The notes under the pieces were generated by a model. It saw nothing but the letters and a program-made list of their open reading frames with translations. It made no database searches and was not told the origin of the DNA. The position numbers and the translations under genes are program-made. A stretch of 64,000 nucleotides of DNA, from positions 140,314,616-140,378,615 of the forward strand of contig OX578134.1 in the NCBI GenBank assembly GCA_951213105.1, given 5' to 3'. Below, piece after piece: positions 12,903 to 24,255 of the stretch. Within the stretch, counting starts at the first letter, position 1; each line of letters opens with the position of its first letter. This stretch comes from Amaurobius ferox. Lineage: Eukaryota; Arthropoda; Arachnida; Araneae; Amaurobiidae.

Positions 12903-13205
12903 ATGATAATCAAAGAGGCTTTGAAAGCCCAGACCATCCGACTCGTCATGGGACATGAGCAGCAATTTGGACGGGCGAGCCGAAGAGGCGTATTAGACCT
13001 ATCAGACCTTAGGCAAAAAGCAGTGACAACTGACAGAAGATTCTACAGATTCAAATATGTAAAATTCAGATGGGAATATATAGTTGGAGATAGCGGTAAG
13101 AGTCTATATCAAACATACAGAAGGTGCTACAGACACAGATCAATATATGAGAATAGTTGGAGAATTAAAGATTGCAGTTTGAGTCGGGATGCAGACATGA
13201 ATTAG
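12903..13205 (+). other. Open frame of 100 codons, unknown, probably not a gene
   Basis: A 100-codon frame lies in a stretch of higher GC than its surroundings (about 12740-13350). The translation is basic and rich in arginine, with no motif I recognise. Upstream is a TATAAAA box (12812) and an imperfect inverted repeat (CCAGGCCAGACAAAAGACTCAGTCTGG, stem arms only). The region looks more like the leader or LTR of a degraded retroelement than a host gene. No second copy is in the window to test this. Confidence 0.2.
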
Positions 13206-13979
13206 GTTCGGTACAGGTGCATACAGATATGCATCAAGGTTCTCACACAGTGCAGTCAGAATAGATATGCTTTAAGTTCCACACAGAGGCAGATAGGTGC
13301 AACAGGCGAGATGCGGATATGCATCAATAAGAGGCCATGGTTACATAGAGATGGTAAAACAAATAAGTTTCGATTTTCAATCCAATGCAGGGCAAACGTC
13401 TAAAGACAATAAGAAGGTATGTGCAAATCAGATTATAAAAGTTCATAGTCAGTTTAGAAATTTTTCTATGTATGGTCTCACATATCCAGTCTTCTCATTA
13501 AATAATATAAGTATAATTGTTGTAATCTAATTATGATTATAACGTAGTTAATGTTTATTTTGAAGTTAAAATGTGTAAAGTAAATTATGTAGTTTTATGT
13601 TAATATATTTTATTTCAGGAACTCGTATTAAATATTTTATGGTGGATTTTAATATAGGGCACAATGCAATGTTATATGATTTGTGATCAACGGCTATGTT
13701 TAATATATTTCTTAAATGTTAAGTTTAACTTTATTTTCGTTTGCGCACCAGAATAAGAATTTTATGAAGGAGCTTTTATAAGTTGTTAAGTGTTGTGTAC
13801 ATTTCATTTTTGACTGAAGTTGTCTTGGCAATTGTCTTTACTACTGAAGTTGTTTGACTATTAAGTACTTTTATTATCTTTTGAACACTATTTCGTACAC
13901 TCATGCGAATTTTCCTAAAAATTGGAATTGACAATTCCAGAACACATGTAGAGGGATTATTATACTTATTGAACACATC
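13206..13979. other. Non-coding, nothing recognised
   Basis: AT-rich DNA following the GC-richer block; only short random frames. Confidence 0.45.
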
Positions 13980-14440
13980 TACCCCCTCTGAAATTTGATG
14001 CTGAATTCATATCTGTCATCAACTAGACTCTATTCATAATAAATTTTTAAAAATAAATGTTTCAAGGAATTTTTTTTAATCGCAAGTAAAGAAACAGAAA
14101 GTGGAAATATCTAGTGAGCCACCCGCTTCCACAGGATTTTGATTCTGAATGCATATCAATCATCTTCTAAGCCCTATCTATTGCCGATTTTGAAAATATA
14201 AACATTGCAACGAAAATGTGAATTTTTGAGGCGAAAGTGACATCTCCAGTAGCGGAAATAACCCCCTCCTAATCATTTCTAGAATTATACGTTGAATAAA
14301 TATTAGTAATCATCTAAACTATCTATAGCCAATCTTGTAAAATAAAGTATCAAGAAAAATGGAAATGTTTGAATTAGAATTATAAAAGATTTTACTCCAT
14401 TCCTCCTCTAGAAATTGATTTTGAATCTAGTTATATTCGA
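13980..14440. repeat. Degenerate tandem array, about 130-145 bp units
   Basis: Four diverged units begin near 13982, 14122, 14264 and 14396. Each opens with a C-rich word of the CCCCCTC or CCTCCTC type. A GAATTTGAT-like or GATTTTGAATC-like word follows, then ATCATCTAA and a CCAATTTTG-like word. Identity between units is low by eye. Confidence 0.45.
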
Positions 14441-14983
14441 TTCTGAAATACAGGTGTTTAAAAATTTTGCTAAGAACTATTGCAACGCAATGATTTAAAA
14501 ATGTTTCCCACTGATCATTTTAAATCATTTTCAACTACTGAAGTAATTGTGAAAATCACTGCAGATATGTTTATCAAAACGCGAAAAAAAAATATGAAAA
14601 ATGATCGGTAAGAAATAAACCTGAAATGTATTCAATATGAAAATTTATTATTTTAATTTAAGGTCTTAGAGAGTAATTAATTTCTCAATCAACTTCCAAT
14701 ATACAAGCATTTATAGCAAACAATGCAGTGTTTTCTTGGGTTTTTAATTAATATCCCGCGCAATTTATATTGGGTTATGAACGTATCCTCTAGAATTGTG
14801 GGTGTATACGCAGGATATAAGAACGAGTCCAAAGCTCTGGATAACTTATTTTTATTCACAAGCACACAGTAAACAGGAACAATATACAATCAAACAGCAC
14901 TTAGCATGCTCCACTAATTTCGCAGAATAAGTTATATTACTCTCAGAATGTTAACGAAAGTAATTTCACAAAACAGTGGCTTG

Positions 14984-15272
14984 GGCGCGATAGCCCAGTG
15001 GTTAGCGCTGGAATTGCACTCGGTAGGCCCGGGTTCGATTCCCTCCGCTGCCAAAACTGCCGCCGTATTCACGCGGAGTACGATCACGTTAAACATGCGG
15101 ATCCGTAAGTCCTTCCGAGAGGTTGGTGGCAGGGGAAGGAAGGTACGTTCCCTATGGATGCCTCCCCCACTGGGTTTCGATCTAAATTGGGCGGCTCTTC
15201 CCGGTCGTCCAAACAGTTACCTTACACCTTTCTGGTAAGTCGGACGGTCTGAGTCTCAAAAACTTCAAAGCA
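14984..15272 (+). repeat. tRNA-derived SINE, copy 1 (boxes A and B intact)
   Basis: The head GGGCGCGATAGCCCAGTGG, TTAGCGC (box A) and CCCGGGTTCGATTCCC (box B) form a polymerase III promoter. A body of about 200 bp follows, shared at roughly 90% by eye with 20504-20757, ending GGTCGGACGGTCTG-type. The plus-strand frame through it is open because of composition; it is not a protein gene. The body is much richer in GC and CpG than its surroundings. Confidence 0.85.
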
Positions 15273-17808
15273 GCGGCTATTATTCTCAAAACATTGACAA
15301 AAATCCCAGTCTAATGTAGCTCGTGTTACGTCAACTCCACTGCAACAGAAGGGTGAGCCCTTTTTATAGTCTCTCCATGGAAACTTCTAGAAATATCTAT
15401 CTCAAAGAATCAAGTTCTATCAAGGAGTTTTTGGAACATTCCGGAAGTCGCCAAATGTCTCCAATTTGACGATAAATCGCCAAATCTGGCAACCCACTTA
15501 GAACTGGGAAATCCTGGAAACTCTGGACTCATTTTCTTAAGTCTCCTCTATATACGAGCTGACTCATCAAGCATGTTGAAGCCCACCGTAGCTGGAAGCG
15601 CAGTCTATTAGCATTTGGACTATTTGTATTTTCTCTCTAAGAAGTATAATTGAAATAATTATGAGTGGTTGTTCTTCACCGAACTGCTCTTTTCATTCTT
15701 GTAAGGGTTTTAGGCTATTTTCCTTTCCTTGAAACGAAGAAGAAAACAATGGCTAATAAATAATTGGATACCCGGTAATCGAGCATACTTGTGCGAGCTA
15801 AGTTCTACAATATTCTAATAGAAACTTATTTTCTTATATAAAGTATTTAATTTAAACACTTATTTTATAATTTCTCAACTGTAGTACGGAACCGTATGGG
15901 CTTCAATATGCTTGATCAGTCAGCCTGTAGTGGAGGAGCCCTACATTTCTTTCTCAACTCATGATGACGTCATGAACTGTGTTTTCATCGCCTGTGCTTC
16001 GTGACCGACGAAAGGGGAGGCGTCAAAGGGAATATTACGCGTTCGCAACAATAGCGATAAAAACTTTCAAGCCATGCTTTATGATTGTTAATTTCATATA
16101 GTCATACTTTTAGCGTCTTATATATTTGAGTACGTGTGTGTGTGTTTTATTAATTCTAAGACTGTCAAATAATGTATGTCTTCAAATATGAATATATAAA
16201 TTATTTTAGTCAAATTAACAATAATACTTAACGAAATCTGATTTAATTGGATCTAAAAACATTGAAAATTAGTAAGCATTTCTTCACTATAAGTATTATT
16301 GTTTGAGTTGGTACATGAGTTTTTTAATTAGTACTTGCTTCTACTTGCAGTATATTTGCAACATATGTCGCAATGTCCCACGCAGTAAATAACAGTTTTC
16401 TGGTTGGTTGAACCATGCTGGAATAATAGCATTTTCCGGATGATGAATTCATTTTTGTTTTGTCCCATGTGCCTTGAATTGGTTGCTAATTTCGGTCAAA
16501 ACATGATGATATAGTAAAAATATCAGTCGAGTTCAATAGTTTTTTTTTCTCCACGCCGCATGAATGTACTATTTTAACATCTACTAATTTCAGCAATTTT
16601 GAGTATTCAACAAAGTGAAATGTTTGATAAACGTTAACATAGATCATTCTAGGTGTTTCCCTTTTATTTTCCATAGCATAGGTTATGCTCAAATATCTCC
16701 ATAGAATTTCGAAATAAGAATATTAGAGAGATACAATTGATAAAATGTGTTTTGTATTTAATTTTGATAACGTTTTATGATCTCAGATAGTTGCATTAAT
16801 GAGTTATAAGACTTTGGAAATAAAAAGGAAAACGTGTGCATATAATTTAAATCTCAATTTCGTTTACTTTAGACATTATTAACATCACTGCATTGAATGT
16901 TAGCATTTTCATTTTAGAAATGGAAAAAGTTTTACCTCTTTTAATTTATTGAATGGAAAGAGAATATTAGAGAAATATTATTGCAGGTTGCTAGACCACG
17001 TTCTTTAAATACTATCGATTTTTTTATGTTTCCCCAGAGTCTTTTTACCAAAACAATATCTCTAATGGTAAGAATGATATTTTTCCTCTTTAGAGTGCTC
17101 AAAGTGAAATATATTTGGAATATTCAAAAACTATTTTTTACTGTTATAAGTAAGCATTTTAAATAAATAAAATTCTAACCTTTCATATGAAGAATTTGAT
17201 GTAAATGAAAATACTGGAATTCTGTGTTAAGATTTGTAGGAAAACACAGGATTTGTTGATAATTTTGTTAATTATATTTACTAAAATCTTGATAAATTCT
17301 ATAATTGATTGAAAATGGGAATTTTATTCATTTTCACTATAAGGTAAATATTTTTGGACGTAGCTAAATTATTGTATACAAAACGAAGTTGGTGTAAAAG
17401 AGTATTTGAGTAGTTTTTATCTTGTTACGCGTAGCTTTAGAAAATAAAAATCAGTAACCGGAAGAAAATGTGTAAATACAAATAGATTCTAAGGCTGGTT
17501 ACTTTAAGGCGCATTTTATTTTTACTTTATGTACTGTTTAAATTCTTACTTTCTTCTAGAACTACATATTTTTTCTGTATCCCAAAGCAGATATGAAGTA
17601 TTTTATTTACATGATAATGAAATTAAGTTTAACATATATGCTTTGGGCTTGACATTGTTGTGAATATTTTAAAGCTAGTATATCTGAAAAAGTAAGAAGA
17701 AATCCAGCCAACAGAAGCAAGTATATCCATGCAATACATAATTAAGGTTGGGATTGGCTGGAGTATGCATGTTGTGCTAATAACTGTCGGTACATTATGT
17801 GGAGACGC
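15273..17808. other. Non-coding; TCGCCAA-rich spot
   Basis: At 15449-15495 the words TCGCCAAATG and ATCGCCAAATCTGGC recall the motif-dense part of family R1. Nothing else is recognised. Frames at 16486-16692 and 16981-17166 are short and AT-driven. Confidence 0.45.
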
Positions 17809-18570
17809 TACGAACTGAGGATTACCTTGCACATAATTACATCTTCAATGATTTAATGGTGCAATGTGAACTGAGCAAATATGTTACGAACTGAGGATTA
17901 TCTTGCACATAATTACATCTTCAATGATTTAATGGTGCAATGTGAACTGAGCAAATATGTTACGAACTGAGGATTATCTTGCACATAATTACATCTTCAA
18001 TGATTTAATGGTGCAATGTGAACTGAGCAAATATGTTACGAACTGAGGATTATCTTGCACATAATTACATCTTCAATGATTTAATGGTGCAATGTGAACT
18101 GAGCAAATATGTTACGAACTGAGGATTATCTTGCACATAATTACATCTTCAATGATTTAATGGTGCAATGTGAACTGAGCAAATATGTTACGAACTGAGG
18201 ATTATCTTGCACATAATTACATCTTCAATGATTTAATGGTACAATGTGAACTGAGCAAATATGTTAAGAACTGAGGATTATCTTGCACATAATTACATCT
18301 TCAATGATTTAATGGTGCAATGTGAACTGAGCAAATATGTTACGAACTGAGGATTACCTTGCACATAATTACATCTTCAATGATTTAATGGTGCAATGTG
18401 AACTGAGCAAATATGTTACGAACTGAGGATTATCTTGCACATAATTACATCTTCAATGATTTAATGGTGCAATGTGAACTGAGCAAATATGTTACGAACT
18501 GAGGATTATCTTGCACATAATTACATCTTCAATGATTTAATGGTGCAATGTGAACTGAGCAAATATGTTA
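17809..18570. repeat. 76-bp minisatellite, ten units
   Basis: The word AATGATTTAATGG recurs at 17847 and every 76 bp to 18531, ten times with no length change. Units differ at only a few sites: T to C at 17825 and 18357 (units 1 and 8), G to A at 18241, and C to A at 18267. Each unit also holds the inverted pair TTGCAC and GTGCAA. 76 is not a multiple of three and stops occur in every unit, so it is not coding. Confidence 0.97.
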
Positions 18571-19689
18571 AAATAGAGATCAAACGTGCATAATTAAATG
18601 ACAAAAATCAAAATTAAGGGATCTGTTTACTTATTCAATCAAAAATATTAAAGACCACAGCAATCTCAAAAAAATTTCTCAAAAAAAGATATATTGGTGT
18701 CAATCGGATACTGGTCCTGATACTGTAATTTGCGTTTACGATTTCTTATCCTTCAATTACTCCCAAAGATCTACAGAACTTTCTATGTCTGTCGCTATTT
18801 ACGCATCATTCATTTCAACACAAAAAGTTCCCAGTTTATATTGAATTCTCATTATGCCATATTTCATTAGCGATAATAACTCTTCCATAAATATTTCCTG
18901 TTAATGAGAGTTGTGAAAAAGTATCATTATTGCAAGATTCGAGTAATGCAAGAGATGTATATATTTTATTGGAGCATCAAATAATTTATGAACGTTGTGA
19001 GAAATCACTATGACAAAATATGCTTGGAATTTTAAAAAATTGGTATCTAAATTTAAGCAGCACTGAACCGTAAAGATATTAATAGTGAATAACTATGTTA
19101 CTCGTTAGAGATTAACTACTTTTGACATACTTATAAAATATTTATAGATTTACACTTTTAGCACATTTCAAATGGGAAGAGGCTAATGCGTGTTGTGTGT
19201 GATGATGTAAAGTACCTAAGAAAATGTGATTCTATATTTGTTTGGTTTTCTTTTATTTTTTTTAATTATACAGTTTTAATATATTAAAATAATGCATTTT
19301 ATTTCATCTGAATCAGAATAGAAACGACGATGAACGATCTGGCGACATATCTCTAACTTCGCGTATGTCTCATTTATTGACAAAAATATAGTGGACATTG
19401 CAAAAATGACACTAAAGTAACGGAAATGAAGCCAAATTGATGAATTAGTTATTAAATTATTTTAATATATGTACTATATTGTTTATTGCAGATGGTCGAT
19501 ATGCAATGGATATGCAATCGATATGCATATCGATATGCAATCGATAAATATCGATAGTTATCGATAAATTCAGAACTTAATTGGGTACTTGGAAATAGTT
19601 TTATATGTTATGATACATAATTTTTTCACCGTTATGTAGAGAAAGTCATATGCTGCCTGAACAGGCTTTTTTAATGTGTCAAAGGGATC
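18571..19689. other. Non-coding; R1-related 3' portion and ATCGATA cluster
   Basis: 19340-19670 resembles the 3' part of R1-like repeats (CTGGCGACATAT, then a GAGAAAGTCATATGCTGCC end). Inside it, 19493-19566 is a cluster of CGATATGCAAT and ATCGATA words. No gene is seen. Confidence 0.45.
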
Positions 19690-21670
19690 CAGAACCGGAA
19701 ATCTATCTGTCCGATACTGTCATGAAGCTTGCAGAGAAGGAAGGAAGAAACAGCCAGAGAAAAACTAAGCAAAAGATGCAACTAATTTATCAGCGATCTA
19801 AAACTAGATGCTGCACTTGACACATGCCAGTTAAGTATAAAAGATGCAGTTTATGTTGTTCAGACAGCAATAGAATTATTTGTGCAGAATAGTTATCAAT
19901 TAGCAATTAACAAATCATCTATACCAAGACAGATTAAAGACGGAAAGTGCTGAAAAGATTAAATGTGCATTTGAGAAAAGTATGTTTCAATTCATGATGG
20001 TTCCTTGGGATAGTAAACCCTATTCAACTTTAAATGATACATATAGGAAAGGCTTCATGTTGAAGTCACATATGTATGATAGCAAAGAAGAGCTTATTCG
20101 AATTCCAAAATTACTCAATTCTTCTAGCAAAGAAAAAGCACAAGTTTTAGAATATTTTGCAAGATTGGGTTTGGGACGAATGATTTAGGCCCTCTGTTGT
20201 AACTCAACGGTATCTAATATTGGGCGTATAAATGGTATTTGCAATAATATTGACAAGAAGTTGGGAATATATTTGTTGTCTTTCCCTTGCGAAGTGTTTT
20301 TTTTAATTAAAGTGCCCGAAGCAACGCGCAGTCCAGATATTTAGTTTTAATAGGCGAGAGATAGTTGGAAACAGATAGATACTAGTAATATTAAAAGTGG
20401 GCAAGAACAGATCAAATATACCATAATTGAACTCGACGTATAGGAAATTTTGAGCTTCTCCAACAAAGGTTTGATGAACACCGCGTGCTGCTAGTACATT
20501 TCGGGCGCCGTAGCCCGGTGGTTTGCGCGCTGGATTTGCACGCTGCCACAACTGCCGCCGTGTTCATGCGGAGTACGATCGCGTTAAACATGTGGGTCCG
20601 TAAGTCCTTCCGAGAGGTTGGTGGTAGGGGAAGGAGGGTACGGTCCCTATGGATGCCTCCCTCACTGGGTTCCGGTCTAAATTGGGTGGCACTTCCCGGC
20701 CGTCCAAACAGTTACCTTACACCTTTCTGGTAGGTCGGACGGTCTGGGTCTCAACAACAACAAAGGTTGGCTTTAAACTGCATTAAGAAACGATAATCGT
20801 GAATTTTTGGAACTATCATCTATGTTTTTGGATGACGATATGAAGAAAAAAAGTAAATTTCGCTTTTCTAATGCTATGATTTTGCTTGTTGAGTGTCTTA
20901 CTGTATAAGGTGTTTTACTTAGACAGGTACTGTCCTAACGTGTTTTCACTTAGGCAGGGACATAAAATGTGTTCAAAATACGAAAAACCTATATAAGATA
21001 TCTATTTCTTAATAATTAAAGCTTACTTTAGAGTCGGACTAAATTGTCCGACAGCCTTAAAAGCTCTTTACCAAGAAGTATATTCCCTTTATCAAGATTT
21101 ATGTTTCCTGAGCAGAACTAGCAGAGATTGATAGACAAAACAGTTTCTAATACTGATGTAAAGAAATTCTGTAAAAGCCTTTAGTACTTATACGAAGAAA
21201 TGTTTATATTATCCCTATTCGATGTTGATGCTCAAACAAAAATGCAAATAGTGGAAGCAAATTTGAATAAAGATAGTCTAAATATGGGAAATGTATTTAT
21301 TGTGCTACCTGATGAAATTAATGCCAAATTCCTGGGAAAGTTTGAGCTTGCTTTTGTTGATAAAAATGATTTACTATTGGTTATGTTTTAGGTTTGTTTC
21401 CTTTATGGGAAAATATGATTCACTTTATCAAAAACCAAATAAAATATCTTTCGTTTGAAGGTAAATCTGATTTTTTCAAAAAATCTCCTACTGCATGGGA
21501 GCAAGACATATACTATTTAAATGTTAGAAGAGAAGTCATTTCATTAAAAGAAGTAAATGATACAACTGATAAAGCTGTTAAATTGATGTAAGACTTTAAT
21601 GGGCTAATAAAAGTAAACGAGGACATAAAGCAATACGTTCTGCTTTGTATGGAAGATCATAGACGGCTTT
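19690..21670 (+). pseudogene. Broken gene of unknown family, interrupted by a SINE
   Basis: Several plus-strand pieces read as one decayed protein. One piece at about 19790-19930 contains AALDTCQLSIKDAVYVVQ. The frame at 19982-20188 contains STLNDTYRKGFMLK. After the SINE (20504-20757), pieces follow at 20770-20880, 21200-21391 (FILSLFDVDAQTKMQIVEAN) and 21394-21591 onward (WEQDIYYLNVRREV). From memory, this order recalls a family of large uncharacterised arthropod proteins with similar N-terminal (LDRC..S.RDAV) and C-terminal (VNDxAxRxVKL) motifs; no search was possible. Stops and frame changes separate every piece, so no functional product is expected. It could be a mobile element gene or a copy of a host gene. 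Confidence 0.55.
20504..20757 (+). repeat. tRNA-derived SINE, copy 2 (box B deleted)
   Basis: Same family as 14984-15272. The box A region is kept (GTAGCCCGGTGGTTTGCGCGC), but about 27 bp carrying box B are missing between TTTGCAC and GCTGCCAC. The body matches copy 1 with mostly transitions, several at CpG. The tail is CTCAACAACAACAAAG. It sits inside the broken gene of 19690-21670. Confidence 0.85.
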
Positions 21671-21702
21671 ATCCAGATTGCAAAAACCAAACATTAAAAT
21701 AA

Positions 21703-21705
<3 letters not shown>

Positions 21706-21745
<40 letters not shown>
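21706..21745. repeat. (TA)n microsatellite
   Basis: An uninterrupted TA run that directly borders the left arm of the large inverted repeat. Confidence 0.95.
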
Positions 21746-21751
<6 letters not shown>

Positions 21752-22068
21752 TCAAAGAAAACGTAAAGATATGAAGTGGGGATGCCAGATATATTGCATA
21801 AAAATGGCAGAGAGGGATGGCGACCTCTCATTCCCGTTTAAAGCGCTTTTTTGCCCAGGCAATGCTCACGGAACCAATGCAAAACAATGACAGGTTCCCC
21901 GTATATGTGCAAAATTGAAGGCACTCGAACGAAGACAGAAATGAAGGGCGACAGGAGACTAAGAATGAAGAGTTATTGAAACATCGAAATGTCGTATAAG
22001 ATAACCAAAAGAACCGGAATTTGCACAAGACTACCTCTTAAAGTACATCTTATTAACACATGCGAACA

Positions 22069-22660
22069 TCAAGACTCACTGTTATATGATGTCATGTTAC
22101 TCATGTCACGTTTAAAGGAGTAGTCTTCTTCTTTGTTAAAAAAGGAATTATAATGATGCTTTAGAAAATTTATCGGGTAATTCTTCTTATATGCTTCATA
22201 CATGATTCTTCTGTTACATTGGATGCAATCTTTCTTTAATGTATTGTTGTTGAGATTTCTTCTAAGGTGTCCCGTGATGATATTTCTGAAAATATTCCTA
22301 GTCAAATTTGAATTCCATTCTATGATTTGGTTAATCTTCATGTTGTAACGTTTCTGTTTATCGTGCAATACTGTAAAAATTCCTTTTACATTGTTGTATT
22401 TGATGGTGATATCCGGGAAATTTACTTCGTCCTTTTTAGTATTGGTATTTTTTATTAGTTCCAATTCTTGGGGATAAAAGCTAAAATCAAACTCAAGAGT
22501 ATGGATATATTGTCCCAAAATCACATCGTAAACGAATCTATAGTATGGCAATTCACATAATATATGATTGCTCCTTTCAAAAAATGATAGATATATGGCT
22601 GCTAAAATAGAGGAGCGTCCCCCTCCCATAGGGATGCCCTTAATCTGTTGGTAAAATTCA
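22069..22660 (-). pseudogene. Reverse transcriptase fragment, Penelope-like, left arm
   Basis: The minus-strand frame covers the core of a reverse transcriptase domain. Upstream of the frame's first Met, codons still read QQIKGIPMG. Then come SSILAAIYLSFFERSN (motif B-like region) and YRFVYDV, where the catalytic YVDD-type motif has lost its first aspartate to tyrosine. The rest of the frame is lysine- and asparagine-rich, with CIQCNRR near the C-terminus and a stop at the outer side. I see no GIY-YIG endonuclease motif. The short IKGIPMG and RFVDD-type motifs suggest a Penelope-like element; I cannot exclude another RT class. The altered catalytic residue and missing N-terminus make it inactive. 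Confidence 0.65.
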
Positions 22661-22802
22661 TTGCCATTTTAAAGTGCATTTTCATATAATACCAATCGGA
22701 CAAGATCCTAATATCTACGATAAGTGATTACATTCTTTAAATTACATTTTTCATGTATCATAAGACAACATTGAACTTTCCAAATTATATGAAATACTTC
22801 TT

Positions 22803-23480
22803 ATGGTACATGAAGAATGTAATCTAAAGAATGTAATCACTTATCATAGATATTCGGATCTTGTCCGATTGGTATTATATGAAAATGTACTTTATAATAG
22901 CAATGAATTTTACCAACAGATTAAGGGCATTCCTATGGGAAGGGGTTGTTCCTCTATTTTAGCAGACATATATCTATCATTTTTTGAAAGGAGCAATCAT
23001 ATATTATATGAGTTGCCGAACTATAGATTCGTGGACGATGTGCTTTTGGGACAATATTTGCATACTCCTGAGTTTGATTTTAGCTTTTATCCCCAAGAAT
23101 TGGAACTAATCAAAAATACCAATACTAAAAAGGACGAAGTAAATTTCCTGGATATCACCATCAAATACAACAATGTAAAAGGAATTTATACAGTATTGTA
23201 CGATAAACGGGAAAGTTACAACATGAAGATTAACCAAATCATAGAATGGAATTCAAATTTGACCAGGAATTTTCAGAAATATCATCACGGGACACCTTAG
23301 AAGAAATCTCAACAACAATACATTAAAAAAAGATTGTATCCAATGTAACAGAAGAATCATGTATTAAGCATATAAGAAGAATTACCGGATAAATTTTCTA
23401 AAGAATCATTATAATTCCTTTTTTAACAAAGTGGAAGACTACTCCTTTAAACGTGACATGGGTAACATGACATCATATGA
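22803..23480 (+). pseudogene. Reverse transcriptase fragment, Penelope-like, right arm
   Basis: The plus-strand twin of the left-arm copy. It starts slightly further upstream (YHRYSDLVRLVLYENVLY) and then has QQIKGIPMGRGCSSILAD and an intact YRFVDDV catalytic motif. The frame runs 165 codons and closes at 23300, where a frameshift near NLTRNF cuts off the homologous C-terminal part. That part can be followed in another frame to about 23480. The finger region and any endonuclease are absent, so it is a fragment even though the catalytic aspartates remain. The two arms read away from one another from a 35-bp centre. Confidence 0.65.
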
Positions 23481-23923
23481 CAGTGAATCATGATGCACGC
23501 ATGCGTTAATAAGATGTATTTTAAGAAGTAGTCTTGTGCGAATCCCGGTTCTTTTGGTTATCTAATCGACATTTCGGTGTTTCAACATCTCTTCATTCTT
23601 AGTTTCCTGTCGCCCGTCATTTCTGTCTTCGTTCGAGTGCCTTCAATTTTGCACATATACGGGGAACTTGTCATTGCTTTGCATTGGTCCCGTGAGCGTT
23701 GCCTGGGCAAAAAGCACTTTAAACGGGAATGAGATATCGCCATCCCTCTCTGCTATTTTTATGCAATATATCTATTATCCCCACTTCATATCATTACGTT
23801 TTCTTTGATGTTTCCTGCTTTGGAATATAGAGCTGCATTTCTCCTTTTCCTTTGTAGAATCCTGGTCGTTTGGAGTATATTTGAATACTTATACTGTGCT
23901 CTGTTTTGGCCTATTTGGTTTTG

Positions 23924-23925
<2 letters not shown>

Positions 23926-23992
<67 letters not shown>
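23926..23992. repeat. (TA)n microsatellite
   Basis: A TA run of about 67 bp immediately left of the foldback at 24020-24216. Confidence 0.95.
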
Positions 23993-23994
<2 letters not shown>

Positions 23995-24019
23995 TGTCAT
24001 AAAATATATGACATTTTTC

Positions 24020-24215
24020 GCAATTTGAATTAACGCACATTGTTTTTGATAACCTGTTAAACTTTTTTTGAATTTAAATTTTAATGATGAATTGAATCTT
24101 GGATGCATAATTGGATTTTACCCAATTTTGCATCCAAGATTTGATTCATTATTAAAATTTAAATTCAAAAAAAGTTTAACATTTTATCAAAAACAATGTG
24201 CGTTAATTCGAATTG

Positions 24216-24216
<1 letters not shown>
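24020..24216. mobile_element. Foldback element, 95-bp arms with 7-bp loop
   Basis: The left arm starts GCAATTTGAATTAACGCAC and ends GGATGCATAATTGG at 24114. The right arm 24122-24216 is its reverse complement with scattered changes but no net length change. The loop is 7 bp. It lies between two (TA)n tracts, which fits a MITE that inserted at TA, or a palindrome formed between TA runs. Non-coding. Confidence 0.75.

Positions 24217-24252
<36 letters not shown>
24217..24252. repeat. (TA)n microsatellite
   Basis: A TA run directly abutting the right arm of the foldback. Confidence 0.95.

Positions 24253-24255
<3 letters not shown>

Larger units (their letters stand above)
21751..23809. repeat. 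Large inverted repeat, two arms of about 1.01 kb
   Basis: The left arm 21751-22764 and right arm 22800-23809 are reverse complements along their whole length, separated by 35 bp. The outer ends read ATCAAAGAAAACGT and its complement. The inner ends read CATGTATCATAAG and CTTATGGTACATG. Arm lengths are almost equal, and substitutions are scattered, so the copies have diverged for some time. Each arm holds one reverse transcriptase fragment whose coding direction runs outward from the centre. Penelope-like elements are known to occur in inverted and tandem arrangements. Confidence 0.85.

Noticed and set aside
14948..15238. 96-codon frame through SINE copy 1, matched by an 82-codon frame through copy 2
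   Set aside because: Both follow the SINE body, and the head is a polymerase III promoter. The shared frame is explained by shared descent and higher GC.
21950..22010. Possible hammerhead ribozyme: GAAACATCGAAATGTC could form a stem III with the GAAA and GTC core
   Set aside because: No CTGATGA core pairs correctly, stems I and II do not form, and the word is on the strand opposite to the reverse transcriptase of that arm.
22640..22720. CRISPR-like or phage-like repeat from the duplicated blocks near the palindrome centre
   Set aside because: The blocks are the two arms of one inverted repeat; there are no spacers of regular length.
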